Notes: generated by a model from the letters alone, not told the origin. Positions 24,066 through 33,311 are shown, counted from the stretch's first letter. The stretch is 58,848 bases of DNA from an uncultured Gammaproteobacteria bacterium (GCA_945612235.1 CALZAE010000006.1:1-58848); one strand, 5' to 3'. Made by a program: numbers and translations.

Positions 24066-25754
24066 TCAGCTCGATGCGTCTTCTGTGTAATTGACCACGC
24101 GATTGCGCCCTTGTTTCTTTGCTTGATAGAGGGCTACATCTGCTTTTTGTAATAGATGAGCCAACTCCAGCTCTGTAGGGCTTAACATGACTAAGCCGAT
24201 TGATACGGTGAAACTTATACTATCGCCCTCCGCCAGACGCACTTTGCGTTCGGCAAGTTGTGACCTTAAACGCTCTGCCACTTCTACAGCCTGTGCAAAG
24301 GGCGTATTGGGCAAAAGCACCGCAAACTCTTCGCCACCAATGCGTCCAAACACATCAACTTCACGTAAATTTGTAACCAGCGTGCTGGCGAGGTCTTGCA
24401 GTACCAAGTCGCCAACGGCGTGCCCGTAGGTATCATTCACTTTTTTAAAGTGATCGGCATCCAGCATTAAAGCAGCTAAGGGCGTATTTTGACGAAGTGC
24501 GCGCTTAACTTCTGCTTCCCCCAGTTCGTAAAAACGCCTGCGATTATTGATGCCCGTTAGCGTATCGATATTCGCTTGTTGTTCTAAGACGGCACGCATA
24601 TGCTGTTCTTCTTGTCGTTTTAGTTTTCTTTGCGCGGTTAAATAAGCGCCTAACCCTGCAAGGCTGATAATCATCAGTACCATCAGTCCGAGTAAAGTGC
24701 GCCCGAGGGGTTGATGCAAGAAAGAGTGTGAATCAATCACTTCGCGTGGAATAAATATGACTAATTTCCAGTCCGTATTTATATAAGATTCTGTTGAAAT
24801 CAAGGGGTGGTGATCCATACGGAAATGGGTCGGTTTACTGTCTAAAAAATTTAACGGCTGAATACTTTGATAACGAAAAACACCGTCTTTGGTATCCAGA
24901 ATTCCGGATTTGTTGGCGGCAACGATGGGCCATGCTGCTGGGTAAAGCTGGGCAAAATTATGATTAGGTCGATTTAAATCAGCCCCCCATTCATTGTCGC
25001 GTTCATGGTTACTTAACCAATACCCTTGGCTGTCCAGCAGCATCCCTTGCTGGTCGGAACGCTGTGTCATCAGTTCACGAAAACGCACCAACATGCCTTT
25101 GGCGAGGTAATTGATGACCAGCACGCCTGCTGGATTACCTTGCGCATCTTTGAGTTGTGTCGCAAAACGTATAGTAGGCGTGTATGGGATCTCTACAACA
25201 CCTTGCTCTATATTTAAGTCCATTATTGAGACATAGATTTGCCCAGGAGGCATTTTTTGCGTGGCGCTAAAATAGTAGCGTTGAGCTTTGTTTTGCAGCT
25301 CCTCTTGAGGAATCAATTGCGCTTTCTCATTCACTAGATCGACTCTAATTTGCTCTTGGCCTGAGTTATCCAGCAAACGTATTTGGTCAAAGCGATGAAA
25401 TGACGTGGAGATGTTTTTTAAAATGCTTTCTAAGCGGGCCTGTTGTGCCGGAGTACCTTCGGTGAGGTATTCGCGCAAGGCATCTGATTTAACAATCAAG
25501 TCCAGCATATGCAACTGCTCATACATTTCTTTTTGAAACATTTGCACAGCTGACGCAACGGATATTTCTTCTTGAGCTAAGAGCTGCTCCTGCAAACCTT
25601 TTTTGTATTGCACGTACACAGGGAGGCTGATGCCAGATAAAACCACCACTAAAAGTAGGGAGAAAACCAAAAACTGCCTCAACACGAGGCGTCCTACCTG
25701 AATATTAGCGGTGTGATTTTTGATGGAAGCATCACTAGCAGGAGTGTACGGCAA
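24066..25754 (-). CDS. Diguanylate cyclase with dCache-type periplasmic sensor
   Basis: A 562-aa inner-membrane protein. TM1 is at about 29-50 (FLVFSLLLVVVLSGISLPVY), a periplasmic double-Cache-like sensor spans about 55-345, TM2 is near 355-375 (LLGLMVLMIISLAGLGAY), and a GGDEF domain fills the C-terminus: DTLTGINNRRRF, LMLDADHFKKVNDTYGHAVG and the catalytic GGEEF near residue 480. An inhibitory RxxD site (REVD) lies 5 residues before it. It should make c-di-GMP from GTP in response to an external ligand, with product feedback. Confidence 0.92.
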   Translation of the reverse strand: MPYTPASDASIKNHTANIQVGRLVLRQFLVFSLLLVVVLSGISLPVYVQYKKGLQEQLLAQEEISVASAVQMFQKEMYEQLHMLDLIVKSDALREYLTEGTPAQQARLESILKNISTSFHRFDQIRLLDNSGQEQIRVDLVNEKAQLIPQEELQNKAQRYYFSATQKMPPGQIYVSIMDLNIEQGVVEIPYTPTIRFATQLKDAQGNPAGVLVINYLAKGMLVRFRELMTQRSDQQGMLLDSQGYWLSNHERDNEWGADLNRPNHNFAQLYPAAWPIVAANKSGILDTKDGVFRYQSIQPLNFLDSKPTHFRMDHHPLISTESYINTDWKLVIFIPREVIDSHSFLHQPLGRTLLGLMVLMIISLAGLGAYLTAQRKLKRQEEQHMRAVLEQQANIDTLTGINNRRRFYELGEAEVKRALRQNTPLAALMLDADHFKKVNDTYGHAVGDLVLQDLASTLVTNLREVDVFGRIGGEEFAVLLPNTPFAQAVEVAERLRSQLAERKVRLAEGDSISFTVSIGLVMLSPTELELAHLLQKADVALYQAKKQGRNRVVNYTEDASS

Positions 25755-26018
25755 TTGAAATATCCTTTTACGCAGATTGCTATAAGTGATTTTCTAGCAG
25801 TGTTAATAAAGAGTGGAGCTAATGATTTCCATGCATTTAGCTTGCATTAAAATAAATTGATTCTTGATCTCTATACACGTCTGAGTTGAATTATACAGAA
25901 CTTAGTAGTGAAGCGCCTGCCACGCTACAGAAGGCTGAAGTGATTATTGCAGTACGCGTGCTTGGGCATGAGCAAAATGTAACCAGCGAATACTGTTGGA
26001 CAGTATATAGTGTCTTGG

Positions 26019-26468
26019 TCATTGCTGCTCCTTAGGAGCTAGCAGCGTGTTTTCTCTCAGGACAACTTTCCAGCCAGTGTCAGTTTTTCGAAAGTGCCAA
26101 ACATTATTTGAGACACGATCAATAGCAAAGCCTTGAGTGTCATACTTGATCAGTAAGGTGTTGCTGCGCGCGTAGGCTTCGTTGTGATTAACTTTAATCT
26201 GTGGCGAGCCCATAAAGTGCATACAGCCTGCAGATACATAATCTTTATGCATGGGGCTGTTGACCATATCCTTTAGCGCTTGATGACCTTTCCAACTGCC
26301 GATGCCATTGACAATATACTCACCATCTTCTGTCCATAGGTTTGCAACAGCGTCAGCGTCACAGAGGTCAACATAGAAGCCATAGCTTAAAATCAGATTA
26401 TTAATCTCTAAGACTTCAGCCATGTTGTTACTGTTGTTTGTATTGTTTGAAAATAGCTTGTCAGTCAT
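26019..26468 (-). CDS. SnoaL/NTF2-like protein
   Basis: A 149-aa cone-fold protein: AEVLEINNLILSYGFYVDLC at the N-terminus, AVANLWTEDGEYIVNGIGSW, HFMGSPQIKVNHNEAYARSN and a final strand GWKVVLRENTLLA. It is distantly like the NTF2-like protein at 5178-5636. Start 26468 is preferred (MTDKLFSNN) with a weak GGTGT upstream; upstream frame to 26582 lacks support. It is divergent from the tmm-like gene across a 455-bp AT-rich gap. The substrate is unknown. Confidence 0.72.
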   Translation of the reverse strand: MTDKLFSNNTNNSNNMAEVLEINNLILSYGFYVDLCDADAVANLWTEDGEYIVNGIGSWKGHQALKDMVNSPMHKDYVSAGCMHFMGSPQIKVNHNEAYARSNTLLIKYDTQGFAIDRVSNNVWHFRKTDTGWKVVLRENTLLAPKEQQ

Positions 26469-26923
26469 TGTTATGACACCTTTATTCATTGTTATTGAAG
26501 TTTGAGTTGCTATGCACCGTCTGAGCGCGTTTGTATCAAGATTGCGCTGCTTTAAACTGAAGTTTATGTTACCTAAACTCAAGGCGAAGCGCTGTGGTTG
26601 TGTCTCGTGCGCCTGCTGATTTTAATCATAAACTTACTGATGCTTGATGGGTTTGTCGAGTGTTTTAATTGTAATAGTAATCATTTATATTTATTTTAAG
26701 TTTTGCTGAGTGCTTGTTGTTTATGTTTAATAATGGTTGTTGGTTTGGTGAGTGATTATTTTGCACATGATAAGTATATATAAATAACGTTTGATTGAAT
26801 TATTGGTACATCTGGAATTGTTTGTTAATGATCTTTTATTTCGAATAAGTATTATATTTTTAGTTGTACTTATATGCCCATGTACTATAAGGTAATAGGC
26901 AATGTTATCTGTGGGAGAGTATT
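26469..26923. promoter_or_regulatory. AT-rich divergent intergenic region upstream of tmm
   Basis: This 455-bp gap between two divergent genes is clearly more AT-rich than its surroundings, especially 26640-26900. It must hold the promoters of both genes. No specific operator could be assigned. The composition is typical of H-NS/MvaT-bound or recently acquired DNA. Confidence 0.5.
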
Positions 26924-28306
26924 TTGAGTAAGAAAAAAATCGCTATTTTAGGCGCAGGTCCAAGTGGTTTGGCGCAATTGCGTGCATTTGAAGCAGCTCG
27001 TCTAGCTGGGGTTAAGGACCTGCCAGAGATTGTCTGCTACGAAAAACAGAACGATATTGGTGGCATGTGGAACTACACATGGCGCACTGGTTTAGACCGC
27101 AACGGTGAGCCAGTTCATGGCAGTATGTACCGTTACTTGTGGTCGAATGGTCCCAAAGAATGTTTAGAGTTCGCTGATTATTCATTTGAAGAGCACTTTG
27201 GTAAACCTATCCCGTCTTATCCACCGCGTGAAGTCCTCAAGGACTACATGATGGGTCGTTTGGAAAAGCAAGACATCCGCAAATACATTCGTTTTGAGTG
27301 TCCAGTACGTTGGGTGACTTTTGATGACGAAACGCAGATGTTTACTGTCACCGTGATGAATCACAAAACCGGTGAGCAGGAAACCAATGAGTTTGATTAT
27401 GTTGTCGTGGCAACCGGTCACTTCTCCACACCGAATATGCCGTACTTTGAAGGCTTGGAAGAATTTCCAAACCGTGTAATGCACGCACATGATTTCCGTG
27501 ATGCATTAGAATTTGAAGGTAAAGATATTCTGCTGGTCGGTGGTAGTTATTCTGCAGAAGATATCGGTACGCAGTGCTACAAGTACGGTACCAATTCAGT
27601 CACCATCAGTTATCGCAGTAACCCATTGGGCTATAAGTGGCCTGAAGGTATTAAAGAAGTCCCGCTGATCAATCGCTTTGAAGGTGATGTGGCGCACTTT
27701 GTGGACGGCAGTAGTCAGCGTTTTGATGCAGTGATTATGTGTACGGGCTATTTATTCCACTTCCCGTTCTTGCCCGATGAGTTGCGCTTACAGACGCACA
27801 ACTGTCTCTACCCGGCGAATTTGTATAAGGGTATTTTCTGGCAGCAAAACCCCAAGCTGATTTATTTAGGCATGCAAGATCAGTACTTCACATTCAATAT
27901 GTTTGATGCGCAAGCTTGGTATGCGCGGGATGTGATTTTAGACAACATTCAATTGCCTGAGTTAGCTGCACGTCAAGCCGATGAAGCAACTTGGTTGGCT
28001 GAGTATGAGCAAGTGACTGATGTCAGTGGTGATATTGATTTCCAAGCCAAATACATTCGCGACTTGAACAATGCTACGGATTACCCTGAGTTTGCCGTAG
28101 AAAAACAGGGTGAAATCTTGAAGCAATGGCAGAAAGATAAGCAAGTCGACATCATGGGCTTTCGCGAAAAAGCCTATCGCTCGACTTTGACAGGCACTTT
28201 GGCACCTGAGTTACCGATGCCTTGGTTAGAAATTTTGGATGACTCACTTGAGCATTTCTTGAATTTGTCGTCCTGTAAAAAATCAACAAAAAAACAAGTC
28301 AGCTAA
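26924..28306 (+). CDS. tmm: Trimethylamine monooxygenase (Tmm-like flavin monooxygenase)
   Basis: A 460-aa flavin-containing monooxygenase. FAD site GAGPSG is at residues 10-15 and the NADPH site GGSYSAEDIG near 204. Highly characteristic Tmm stretches are NYTWRTGLDRNGEPVHGSMY then RYLWSNGPKE, EFADYSFEEHFGKPIPSYPP and LGMQDQYFTFNMFDAQAWYA. The family oxidises trimethylamine to the N-oxide with NADPH and O2, and can also oxygenate related amines, sulfides or indole. The start has GGGAG upstream but is TTG (26924), reading MSKKKIAILG. It ends at a strong terminator; no tdm or TMAO transporter gene is adjacent. Confidence 0.9.
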   Translation: MSKKKIAILGAGPSGLAQLRAFEAARLAGVKDLPEIVCYEKQNDIGGMWNYTWRTGLDRNGEPVHGSMYRYLWSNGPKECLEFADYSFEEHFGKPIPSYPPREVLKDYMMGRLEKQDIRKYIRFECPVRWVTFDDETQMFTVTVMNHKTGEQETNEFDYVVVATGHFSTPNMPYFEGLEEFPNRVMHAHDFRDALEFEGKDILLVGGSYSAEDIGTQCYKYGTNSVTISYRSNPLGYKWPEGIKEVPLINRFEGDVAHFVDGSSQRFDAVIMCTGYLFHFPFLPDELRLQTHNCLYPANLYKGIFWQQNPKLIYLGMQDQYFTFNMFDAQAWYARDVILDNIQLPELAARQADEATWLAEYEQVTDVSGDIDFQAKYIRDLNNATDYPEFAVEKQGEILKQWQKDKQVDIMGFREKAYRSTLTGTLAPELPMPWLEILDDSLEHFLNLSSCKKSTKKQVS

Positions 28307-28328
28307 TCGCTCGCGAATAGTTTGCACC

Positions 28329-28364
28329 AAAAGCGGCGCTGGAGTGATTCAGCGCCGCTTTTTT
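28329..28364 (+). terminator. Rho-independent terminator of tmm
   Basis: AAAAGCGGCGCTG (28329-28341) pairs with CAGCGCCGCTTTT (28350-28362) around an 8-nt loop and is followed by more T residues. The A-run on the left makes it bidirectional, so it may also serve the AlbA-like fragment on the other strand. Confidence 0.93.
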
Positions 28365-28396
28365 ATGGCTGCTGCTTTAGTCACTATTGGAGTGAT

Positions 28397-28780
28397 CTAG
28401 GCAATACGAATGCACTCAGGTGTGCCATCGATTTTCAGGCGACGCTGTAAATAAGCGCCTTCTTGCGTGGCAATCATGATGTTAGAGCGCGGTACTAGAA
28501 TTTGTGCCACTGTTACCTGATTGATGTGGTGCAGTTTGATCGTAACTTGTAAGGGCGGACTGGTTTTTTCGGCAATTAAACCTTGTAAATGGATGATATT
28601 TTGGTGCTGCAGGTGTAAACCGCTGGCTACCGCATCATCTTCTACGCCCAGCCATAACTCACCGCCTTGGGTGTTGGCCAAGCATGTCAGCGCTTCGATT
28701 AATTCACGATCAGGGTAGCCGCTACGATCGCTTTTAAATTCAACGGTCAGGCTTTCTGTGCAAGGTAAGATAACGGGCAC
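28397..28780 (-). CDS. AlbA_2/Schlafen-type ATP-binding domain fragment
   Basis: A 127-aa frame matching only the N-terminal AlbA_2 domain of larger putative transcriptional regulators (usually 400-550 aa): ESLTVEFKSDRSGYPDRELI then EALTCLANTQGGELWLGVED and EGAYLQRRLKIDGTPEC. It stops just after this domain. It is therefore either a stand-alone short form or a remnant after loss of the winged-helix part; the sequence downstream is the tmm terminator and shows no continuation. Function is unknown. Confidence 0.65.
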   Translation of the reverse strand: MPVILPCTESLTVEFKSDRSGYPDRELIEALTCLANTQGGELWLGVEDDAVASGLHLQHQNIIHLQGLIAEKTSPPLQVTIKLHHINQVTVAQILVPRSNIMIATQEGAYLQRRLKIDGTPECIRIA

Positions 28781-28952
28781 TGCATTAACCTTTTAAACAG
28801 TGATATATCGAAGGTTGATTAATCAGCATTAGCGTAGCAAAAACGCAGTAGTGCTTACACCCTAATCCATAGAATAAAGTATAACCATAATCCAGCACCC
28901 ATCGCGTAGGCTGTGGTTATTTGAAGGTACTCAACCTTGTTAGGAGTTTTGC

Positions 28953-29168
28953 GTGCATAGAATTAATCCGAAAAAATTACTGCACAGTAAGTGGACAGCA
29001 GTGAAGCCTGTGAATAAAGAAAAACACTTTATGGTCACTGAGATGAAGTTTGATGAAGAGGATAACGTGATTCATTGTGTGTTGGAGGCTGTGCTGACTA
29101 AGCGAGAAGAGCCGATTGATTGGCAGAGCTTAAAAAATGTTGAACAGTGGCGTCAAGGTTGGCAGTGA
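28953..29168 (+). CDS. TIGR02450 family Trp-rich small protein
   Basis: A 71-aa protein conserved in many pseudomonads and other aquatic bacteria. It begins MHRINPKKLLHSKWTAVKPV then NKEKHF and ends PIDWQSLKNVEQWRQGWQ, with Trp at fixed places. The start is GTG 28953 with GGAG 8 nt upstream. The function is unknown to me. It is a single gene with its own promoter region in the 170-bp gap before it. Confidence 0.9.
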   Translation: MHRINPKKLLHSKWTAVKPVNKEKHFMVTEMKFDEEDNVIHCVLEAVLTKREEPIDWQSLKNVEQWRQGWQ

Positions 29169-29350
29169 GTTACATGCATCTGTGCAAACAGTCGCTGAAA
29201 GCATCAGTGCTGTAGTGCCGCATGCTGAGAGCGACAACTTGCCCTACCTATTTAAGCAGCAATTTTCGATACAATATAGTATATTTAAATCGTAAGTATT
29301 CTGCAGTAATACGCATTAGGCGTGTGCTGCGGGTCATATAGGGAGAGATC

Positions 29351-29719
29351 ATGATGAAAATTGCAGTCACCAGTCAAAATCGTAAAAACATCACTGAGCA
29401 TGCTGGTCGTTGCCGTAATTTTTGGATTTTTAATACGCAAGACGGTGTTATTGTCGATAAAGAGTTACTTGAACTGCCTAAAGAGCAGTCATTTTATGAA
29501 AGTGACAACCATGCACCGCATCCATTGGATGATATTAATATTTTTATTGCTGGGGATATGGGGCAGGGTTTAGTGCGTCGTTTAGCACGTAAAGATATTA
29601 CCAGCTTGATCACTAAAGAAACCGATCCAGAAACAGCCGTATTACTGTATTTAAAAGGTGAGTTGCCAACCGAAGAATCAAGCCCGCATGCAGGCAATTG
29701 CCAAGACCATAAGCACTGA
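29351..29719 (+). CDS. NifX/NifB-type dinitrogenase iron-molybdenum cofactor family protein
   Basis: A 122-aa protein of the Nitro_FeMo-Co fold: MKIAVTSQNRKNITEHAGRC at the N-terminus, INIFIAGDMGQGLVRRLARK in the middle, and a His/Cys-rich tail (HAGNCQDHKH) that could bind metal. No nitrogenase gene is near, so it is a stand-alone member, likely binding a metal cluster or metal ion. GGGAG lies 5 nt before ATG 29351; a second ATG follows at 29354. Confidence 0.88.
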   Translation: MMKIAVTSQNRKNITEHAGRCRNFWIFNTQDGVIVDKELLELPKEQSFYESDNHAPHPLDDINIFIAGDMGQGLVRRLARKDITSLITKETDPETAVLLYLKGELPTEESSPHAGNCQDHKH

Positions 29720-29760
29720 TAAGTAGATGCTGTGGCAGGACTGAGCGAGTGAATTGAACT

Positions 29761-29784
29761 GGGCGACGCTGTGCAGTGTCGCCC
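29761..29784. terminator. Bidirectional hairpin between convergent genes
   Basis: GGGCGAC (29761-29767) pairs with GTCGCCC (29778-29784). It separates the NifX-like gene and the convergent SDR gene. The T-run is weak on both sides. Confidence 0.55.
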
Positions 29785-29792
29785 AATTGCCG

Positions 29793-30527
29793 TTATTGTG
29801 CGGTTAAACCACCGTCGACAATAAACTCTGAGCCTGTTGAGTAACTGGAATCATCTGAGGCTAAATAGAGCACCATGCTGCTCACTTCTTCAGGCTGCGC
29901 CAAACGTTTCACAGGGATGGTTTTAGCAAAGGCTTCGACCACGTCTTTAGTGTCGCCTTGCATAATCATCGGCGTGGCAATTACACCTGGGTGCACAGAG
30001 TTCACACGAATCCCAAAGGGCGCACAGGCTAACGCCGCTGCTTTAGTCATGCCGCGTACCGCAAATTTTGAGTCGGTATAACCAATCGCGCCGCCGACTA
30101 AACCATTGATCGATGAAATATTAATAATCGAGCCGCTTTGGCTGGTTTTCATCGATGGAATAACCGCTTTCATACCTAAAAAGACGGAGACTTGGTTGAT
30201 ATCGATAATACGACGGTAGTCTTCAAGTGAGACATCTAAGATCGATTTAGCCATGGTGATACCAGCGTTATTGACCAGCACATTGACGGGGCCAAACTGT
30301 GCTTCGGTTTGCTCAACCACTTGCTTCCAGCCTGCTTCACTGGTGACATCATGCTTGATAAATAAAGCATTACTGCCCAGCTCTGTGGCTAAGGCTTGGC
30401 CTTTTTCTGCGTTGATATCGGTCAGTACAACCTTGGCACCGGCTTCGATACACAGGCGAGCATGAGTGGCACCCATACCTTGGGCGGCACCGGTAATAAT
30501 AATTACTTTGTCTTGTAAACGAGCCAT
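29793..30527 (-). CDS. SDR family oxidoreductase, 3-alpha/20-beta-hydroxysteroid dehydrogenase-like
   Basis: A 244-aa classical SDR. Cofactor loop TGAAQGMG near residue 12, VLTDI with Asp after the second strand (suggesting NAD), NNAG motif LVNNAGITM, active site INISSINGL and YTDSK, C-terminus EFIVDGGLTAQ. It resembles bacterial hydroxysteroid/alcohol dehydrogenases; the substrate is not known. It follows the Kdo hydroxylase gene by 150 bp, with an inverted repeat between them. Confidence 0.88.
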   Translation of the reverse strand: MARLQDKVIIITGAAQGMGATHARLCIEAGAKVVLTDINAEKGQALATELGSNALFIKHDVTSEAGWKQVVEQTEAQFGPVNVLVNNAGITMAKSILDVSLEDYRRIIDINQVSVFLGMKAVIPSMKTSQSGSIINISSINGLVGGAIGYTDSKFAVRGMTKAAALACAPFGIRVNSVHPGVIATPMIMQGDTKDVVEAFAKTIPVKRLAQPEEVSSMVLYLASDDSSYSTGSEFIVDGGLTAQ

Positions 30528-30562
30528 GTGATGTCCTATGCAGGTTATTGTTTACAACCAGT

Positions 30563-30599
30563 ATAACGCGCAAATAAATCATTATGCATAGCGCGTTAT
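30563..30599. repeat. 9-bp inverted repeat upstream of the SDR gene
   Basis: ATAACGCGC (30563-30571) and GCGCGTTAT (30591-30599), 19-nt spacer, lie about 36 bp upstream of the SDR start and downstream of the Kdo hydroxylase gene. It could be an operator or a weak terminator. Confidence 0.45.
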
Positions 30600-30677
30600 G
30601 GCGTTGCGCAGTCTTATGATTTGTGATTAAGACTGCACATACTGTTGATGACTAGATTTACGCTGAATCTGCTCCAT

Positions 30678-31547
30678 TTATACCAGTGGGCGCTGCATGA
30701 CCTGACTTAAATGTGCCAGTGGGCTGATGTTTGGGTTGTACTGATCTTCTGGGGCAATATGGAAGGTTTGCTCCATCATATATTGACCCGACTCCACACC
30801 ATGCAGTGCGTGATCAGAAAAGCACACCCAGACTGAGCCCGAGGCAAAGGGCATAGTGATTTGTTTAGCTTGTTGCTGGTAGTTCATATCTGCCTTCATG
30901 TTGTCGTGTAATTGCAACATGAAGTGGTCGTATTCACTGCGCAGTGATTTGGTGATGCCGAGCTTATTCAGCGCTTTAGCTTGCCAGCCAACATAGGGCT
31001 TGCAGCGCGGTAGCATGGTTTCCACCATATCTGCAAAAGGCTCACCGACACGCCAGACCCGCGGCACACCGTCAGGGTTTACGTTACTGAACACGCGTAA
31101 AATACGCTCGCCACGGTTGGGGCGCGATGGAAACGCATCCACATGCATGCGGCGGTCATCAGCACGCCAAGATTGCTTGCGTGCTTCGACTGTTTTCGGG
31201 CGATAGCTGGTCGGTGCGCAGCGCAGAGCGCCTTTGTATTTCGGCAGCAAGCTGTAAATAAGCTGTGCAGATTGCGTGCGGTAGCGTTTAAGCATCTGTG
31301 TGAGTAGCACTTTTGTGTGCTCATCACCTGCTGCACCTTTGAGCTGATTCTCGGCCGCCAAACTGATGTTGCGGACATTTTCTTCCAGCACAGCGGGTGT
31401 CAGCAGGGTTTGCTCTGCTTCGCCTAGGGTAAAGGGCAAGGTCGGAAAGTACAGGACTTTTCCTTGCTCAAGCGCGTTGATCCAGTTGCTGTTTGTTGCG
31501 GGTAGTTGCCACTGTGTTGCGGGGACTTCTACAATTTGCGAGTTCAT
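30678..31547 (-). CDS. Kdo hydroxylase family protein (KdoO-like)
   Basis: A 289-aa Fe(II)-dependent oxygenase that in studied members hydroxylates the Kdo sugar of lipopolysaccharide at C3. The iron-binding facial triad appears as H135-x-D137 in RMHVDAFPSRPNRGERILRV and a distal His in VCFSDHALHGVESGQYMMEQ. Length fits the family (about 290-300). It acts on nascent LPS at the cytoplasmic side. It is a single gene. Upstream, 31548-31907 (360 bp) contains no gene that I can see, only the promoters of this and the divergent nfsB gene. Confidence 0.87.
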   Translation of the reverse strand: MNSQIVEVPATQWQLPATNSNWINALEQGKVLYFPTLPFTLGEAEQTLLTPAVLEENVRNISLAAENQLKGAAGDEHTKVLLTQMLKRYRTQSAQLIYSLLPKYKGALRCAPTSYRPKTVEARKQSWRADDRRMHVDAFPSRPNRGERILRVFSNVNPDGVPRVWRVGEPFADMVETMLPRCKPYVGWQAKALNKLGITKSLRSEYDHFMLQLHDNMKADMNYQQQAKQITMPFASGSVWVCFSDHALHGVESGQYMMEQTFHIAPEDQYNPNISPLAHLSQVMQRPLV

Positions 31548-31907
31548 ATCAATAAGCCTTCGCCGTATTACGTTGGCTAACTTTTAAAGCCGAGACCTAA
31601 TAAGTGAGTGAAATGTTATATAAAAAGAAATAATACGCCACAGATGCTGACTGCAAGCTGTCTAAGGCTGCTGATTGCGAGTGTTGAGGCTGATAGTGTC
31701 GGGTGTGCGAGTTGTGAGTGGATTGCTGGGAATGGAGAAGGTGCAGCGCTTAAGAATAGGCTGTGGAGTTGAGAGAGCTGCTGACTTTAGCTCGGGATCA
31801 AATCCCTGTAGGCTGCTGTGTTATGTGCTGTATTGCCGAGTGTGAGTCATACATAGCGTTATGGCAGTTTGATTTCAGCGCAAATAATCAAGAGAAGAGG
31901 TGTGTTG

Positions 31908-32564
31908 ATGCAACTTATTGAAGCGTTACAGCGTCGTTATGCGACCAAGGCATTTGATGCCACAAAAAAGCTCCCTGAAACTGTGGTTGAGCAGCTCTTT
32001 GCTTTGCTGCGTTTAAGCCCATCGAGTACTAATATTCAGCCATGGCATTTTATTGTCGCCAGTACCGATGAGGGCAAAGCACGTTTAGCTCAAGGTGCGG
32101 GCGGTAATTACAGCTATAACGCCGGTAAAATCCTCAATGCTTCGCATGTGGTGCTATTTTGCGCACGGACACAGATTGATGATGCCCATTTGCAAAAAGT
32201 ACTGGCCGCCGAAGAGCGTGATGGCCGCTTTGCAAGCGCTCCTGAGGTGAAAGCTGCGGCGCACAATACGCGTTTAGCCTATTTAAACGAGCATAAGTTC
32301 ACTAAGAAAGATGTGCCGCACTGGTTGGAAAAACAAGTTTATTTAAATATGGGTAGCTTCTTATTGGGTGCAGGATTGCTGGGAATTGATGCGGTGCCGT
32401 TGGAAGGTATTGATCAGACTATTTTAGATGCAGAGTTTGGCTTAAATGAGCGTGATCTCACTGCGATAACTGCGGTCGCGCTGGGTTACCGTGCCGAGAC
32501 GGACTTTAATGCTGCGCTGCCTAAGTCACGTTTAGCGGCTGAAGATATTTTCACTGTGATTTAA
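31908..32564 (+). CDS. nfsB: Oxygen-insensitive NAD(P)H nitroreductase NfsB-type
   Basis: A 218-aa FMN enzyme (E. coli NfsB is 217 aa) that reduces nitroaromatics and quinones by two-electron steps. Motifs: LQRRYATKAFDATKKL near the N-terminus, LLRLSPSSTNIQPWHFIVAS (FMN-binding Ser/Asn), EHKFTKKDVPHWLEKQVYLN and VALGYRAETDFNA at the C-terminus. Start 31908 is chosen for AGAGG 9 nt upstream; an in-frame ATT/ATG region at 31869 would add 13 unlikely residues. Confidence 0.92.
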   Translation: MQLIEALQRRYATKAFDATKKLPETVVEQLFALLRLSPSSTNIQPWHFIVASTDEGKARLAQGAGGNYSYNAGKILNASHVVLFCARTQIDDAHLQKVLAAEERDGRFASAPEVKAAAHNTRLAYLNEHKFTKKDVPHWLEKQVYLNMGSFLLGAGLLGIDAVPLEGIDQTILDAEFGLNERDLTAITAVALGYRAETDFNAALPKSRLAAEDIFTVI

Positions 32565-32670
32565 CCTGAAGTACGCCACAGCAGTGTAGGTGATCAGTGC
32601 TGATTGCTTTGCTGCGGTGTGTAAGTTGAGCGCGAGACCTTATTGTTAAGGTTATTGAGACAGGGTAGCA

Positions 32671-33261
32671 ATGCGAATTATCCAAGCACCGCACAGTTAT
32701 CAAGAAGAAATCCGCAAAAGCCGTTTTTTGGCGCAGGCTGTTTTTCTGCCCAGTGCAGAGCAGGCCCCCGCGCTGATTGCCCAGTTGAGCACGCCCAATG
32801 TTTCGCATAACTGCTGGGCATGGCGTTGTGGTGAGCAGTATCGCTTTACCGATGATGGAGAGCCTGGTGGCACGGCGGGGCGACCGATTTTAGCGGCCAT
32901 TGAGCATCAAGAGTTTGATCAAGTACTGATTGTAGTCACCCGTTGGTATGGCGGTATTCAGTTGGGGACTGGCGGTTTAGCCCGGGCTTATGGTGGTTGT
33001 GCCCATCAAGTCTTGCAGACGGCCAGCAGTGAAGAGTTGGTACCGCAGACGCTGTTGACAGGGCACTGTCCGTACACTTATTTAGATATCTTTAAAGTGC
33101 GCATCGCTGAAGCGGGCGGGGTGGTGAATAGTGAGGAGTTTGGTGCTGAAGGTGCGCTGCTGAATTTATCAGTGCCGGATGCGCAAGTGGCTGTGTTGCA
33201 AGCAGCGTTAAGTGAAGCCACACGCGGTGTCAGTTCTTTACGCGAAATTGCATCAGTCTAG
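32671..33261 (+). CDS. yigZ: YigZ / IMPACT family protein
   Basis: A 196-aa protein of the UPF0029 (IMPACT) family. The N-terminal domain shows HSYQEEIRKSRFLAQAVFLP, HNCWAWRCGEQYRFTDDGEP and GGTAGRPILAAI, and RWYGGIQLGTGGLARAYGGC; a short ferredoxin-like C-terminal domain (TGHCPYTYLDIFKVRIAEAG) follows. It is thought to bind nucleic acid or translation factors; the bacterial role is not settled. It ends 4 nt before a hairpin. Confidence 0.92.
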   Translation: MRIIQAPHSYQEEIRKSRFLAQAVFLPSAEQAPALIAQLSTPNVSHNCWAWRCGEQYRFTDDGEPGGTAGRPILAAIEHQEFDQVLIVVTRWYGGIQLGTGGLARAYGGCAHQVLQTASSEELVPQTLLTGHCPYTYLDIFKVRIAEAGGVVNSEEFGAEGALLNLSVPDAQVAVLQAALSEATRGVSSLREIASV

Positions 33262-33264
33262 AAG

Positions 33265-33294
33265 CAACAAACCGCCCTTAAAGGCGGTCTGTTG
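33265..33294. terminator. Bidirectional terminator-like hairpin
   Basis: ACCGCC and GGCGGT around a short loop, extended by CAACA/TGTTG, lie between the convergent yigZ and iron-binding protein genes. No strong T-run. Confidence 0.6.
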
Positions 33295-33311
33295 TGAAAC
33301 TCATGCAGCAA

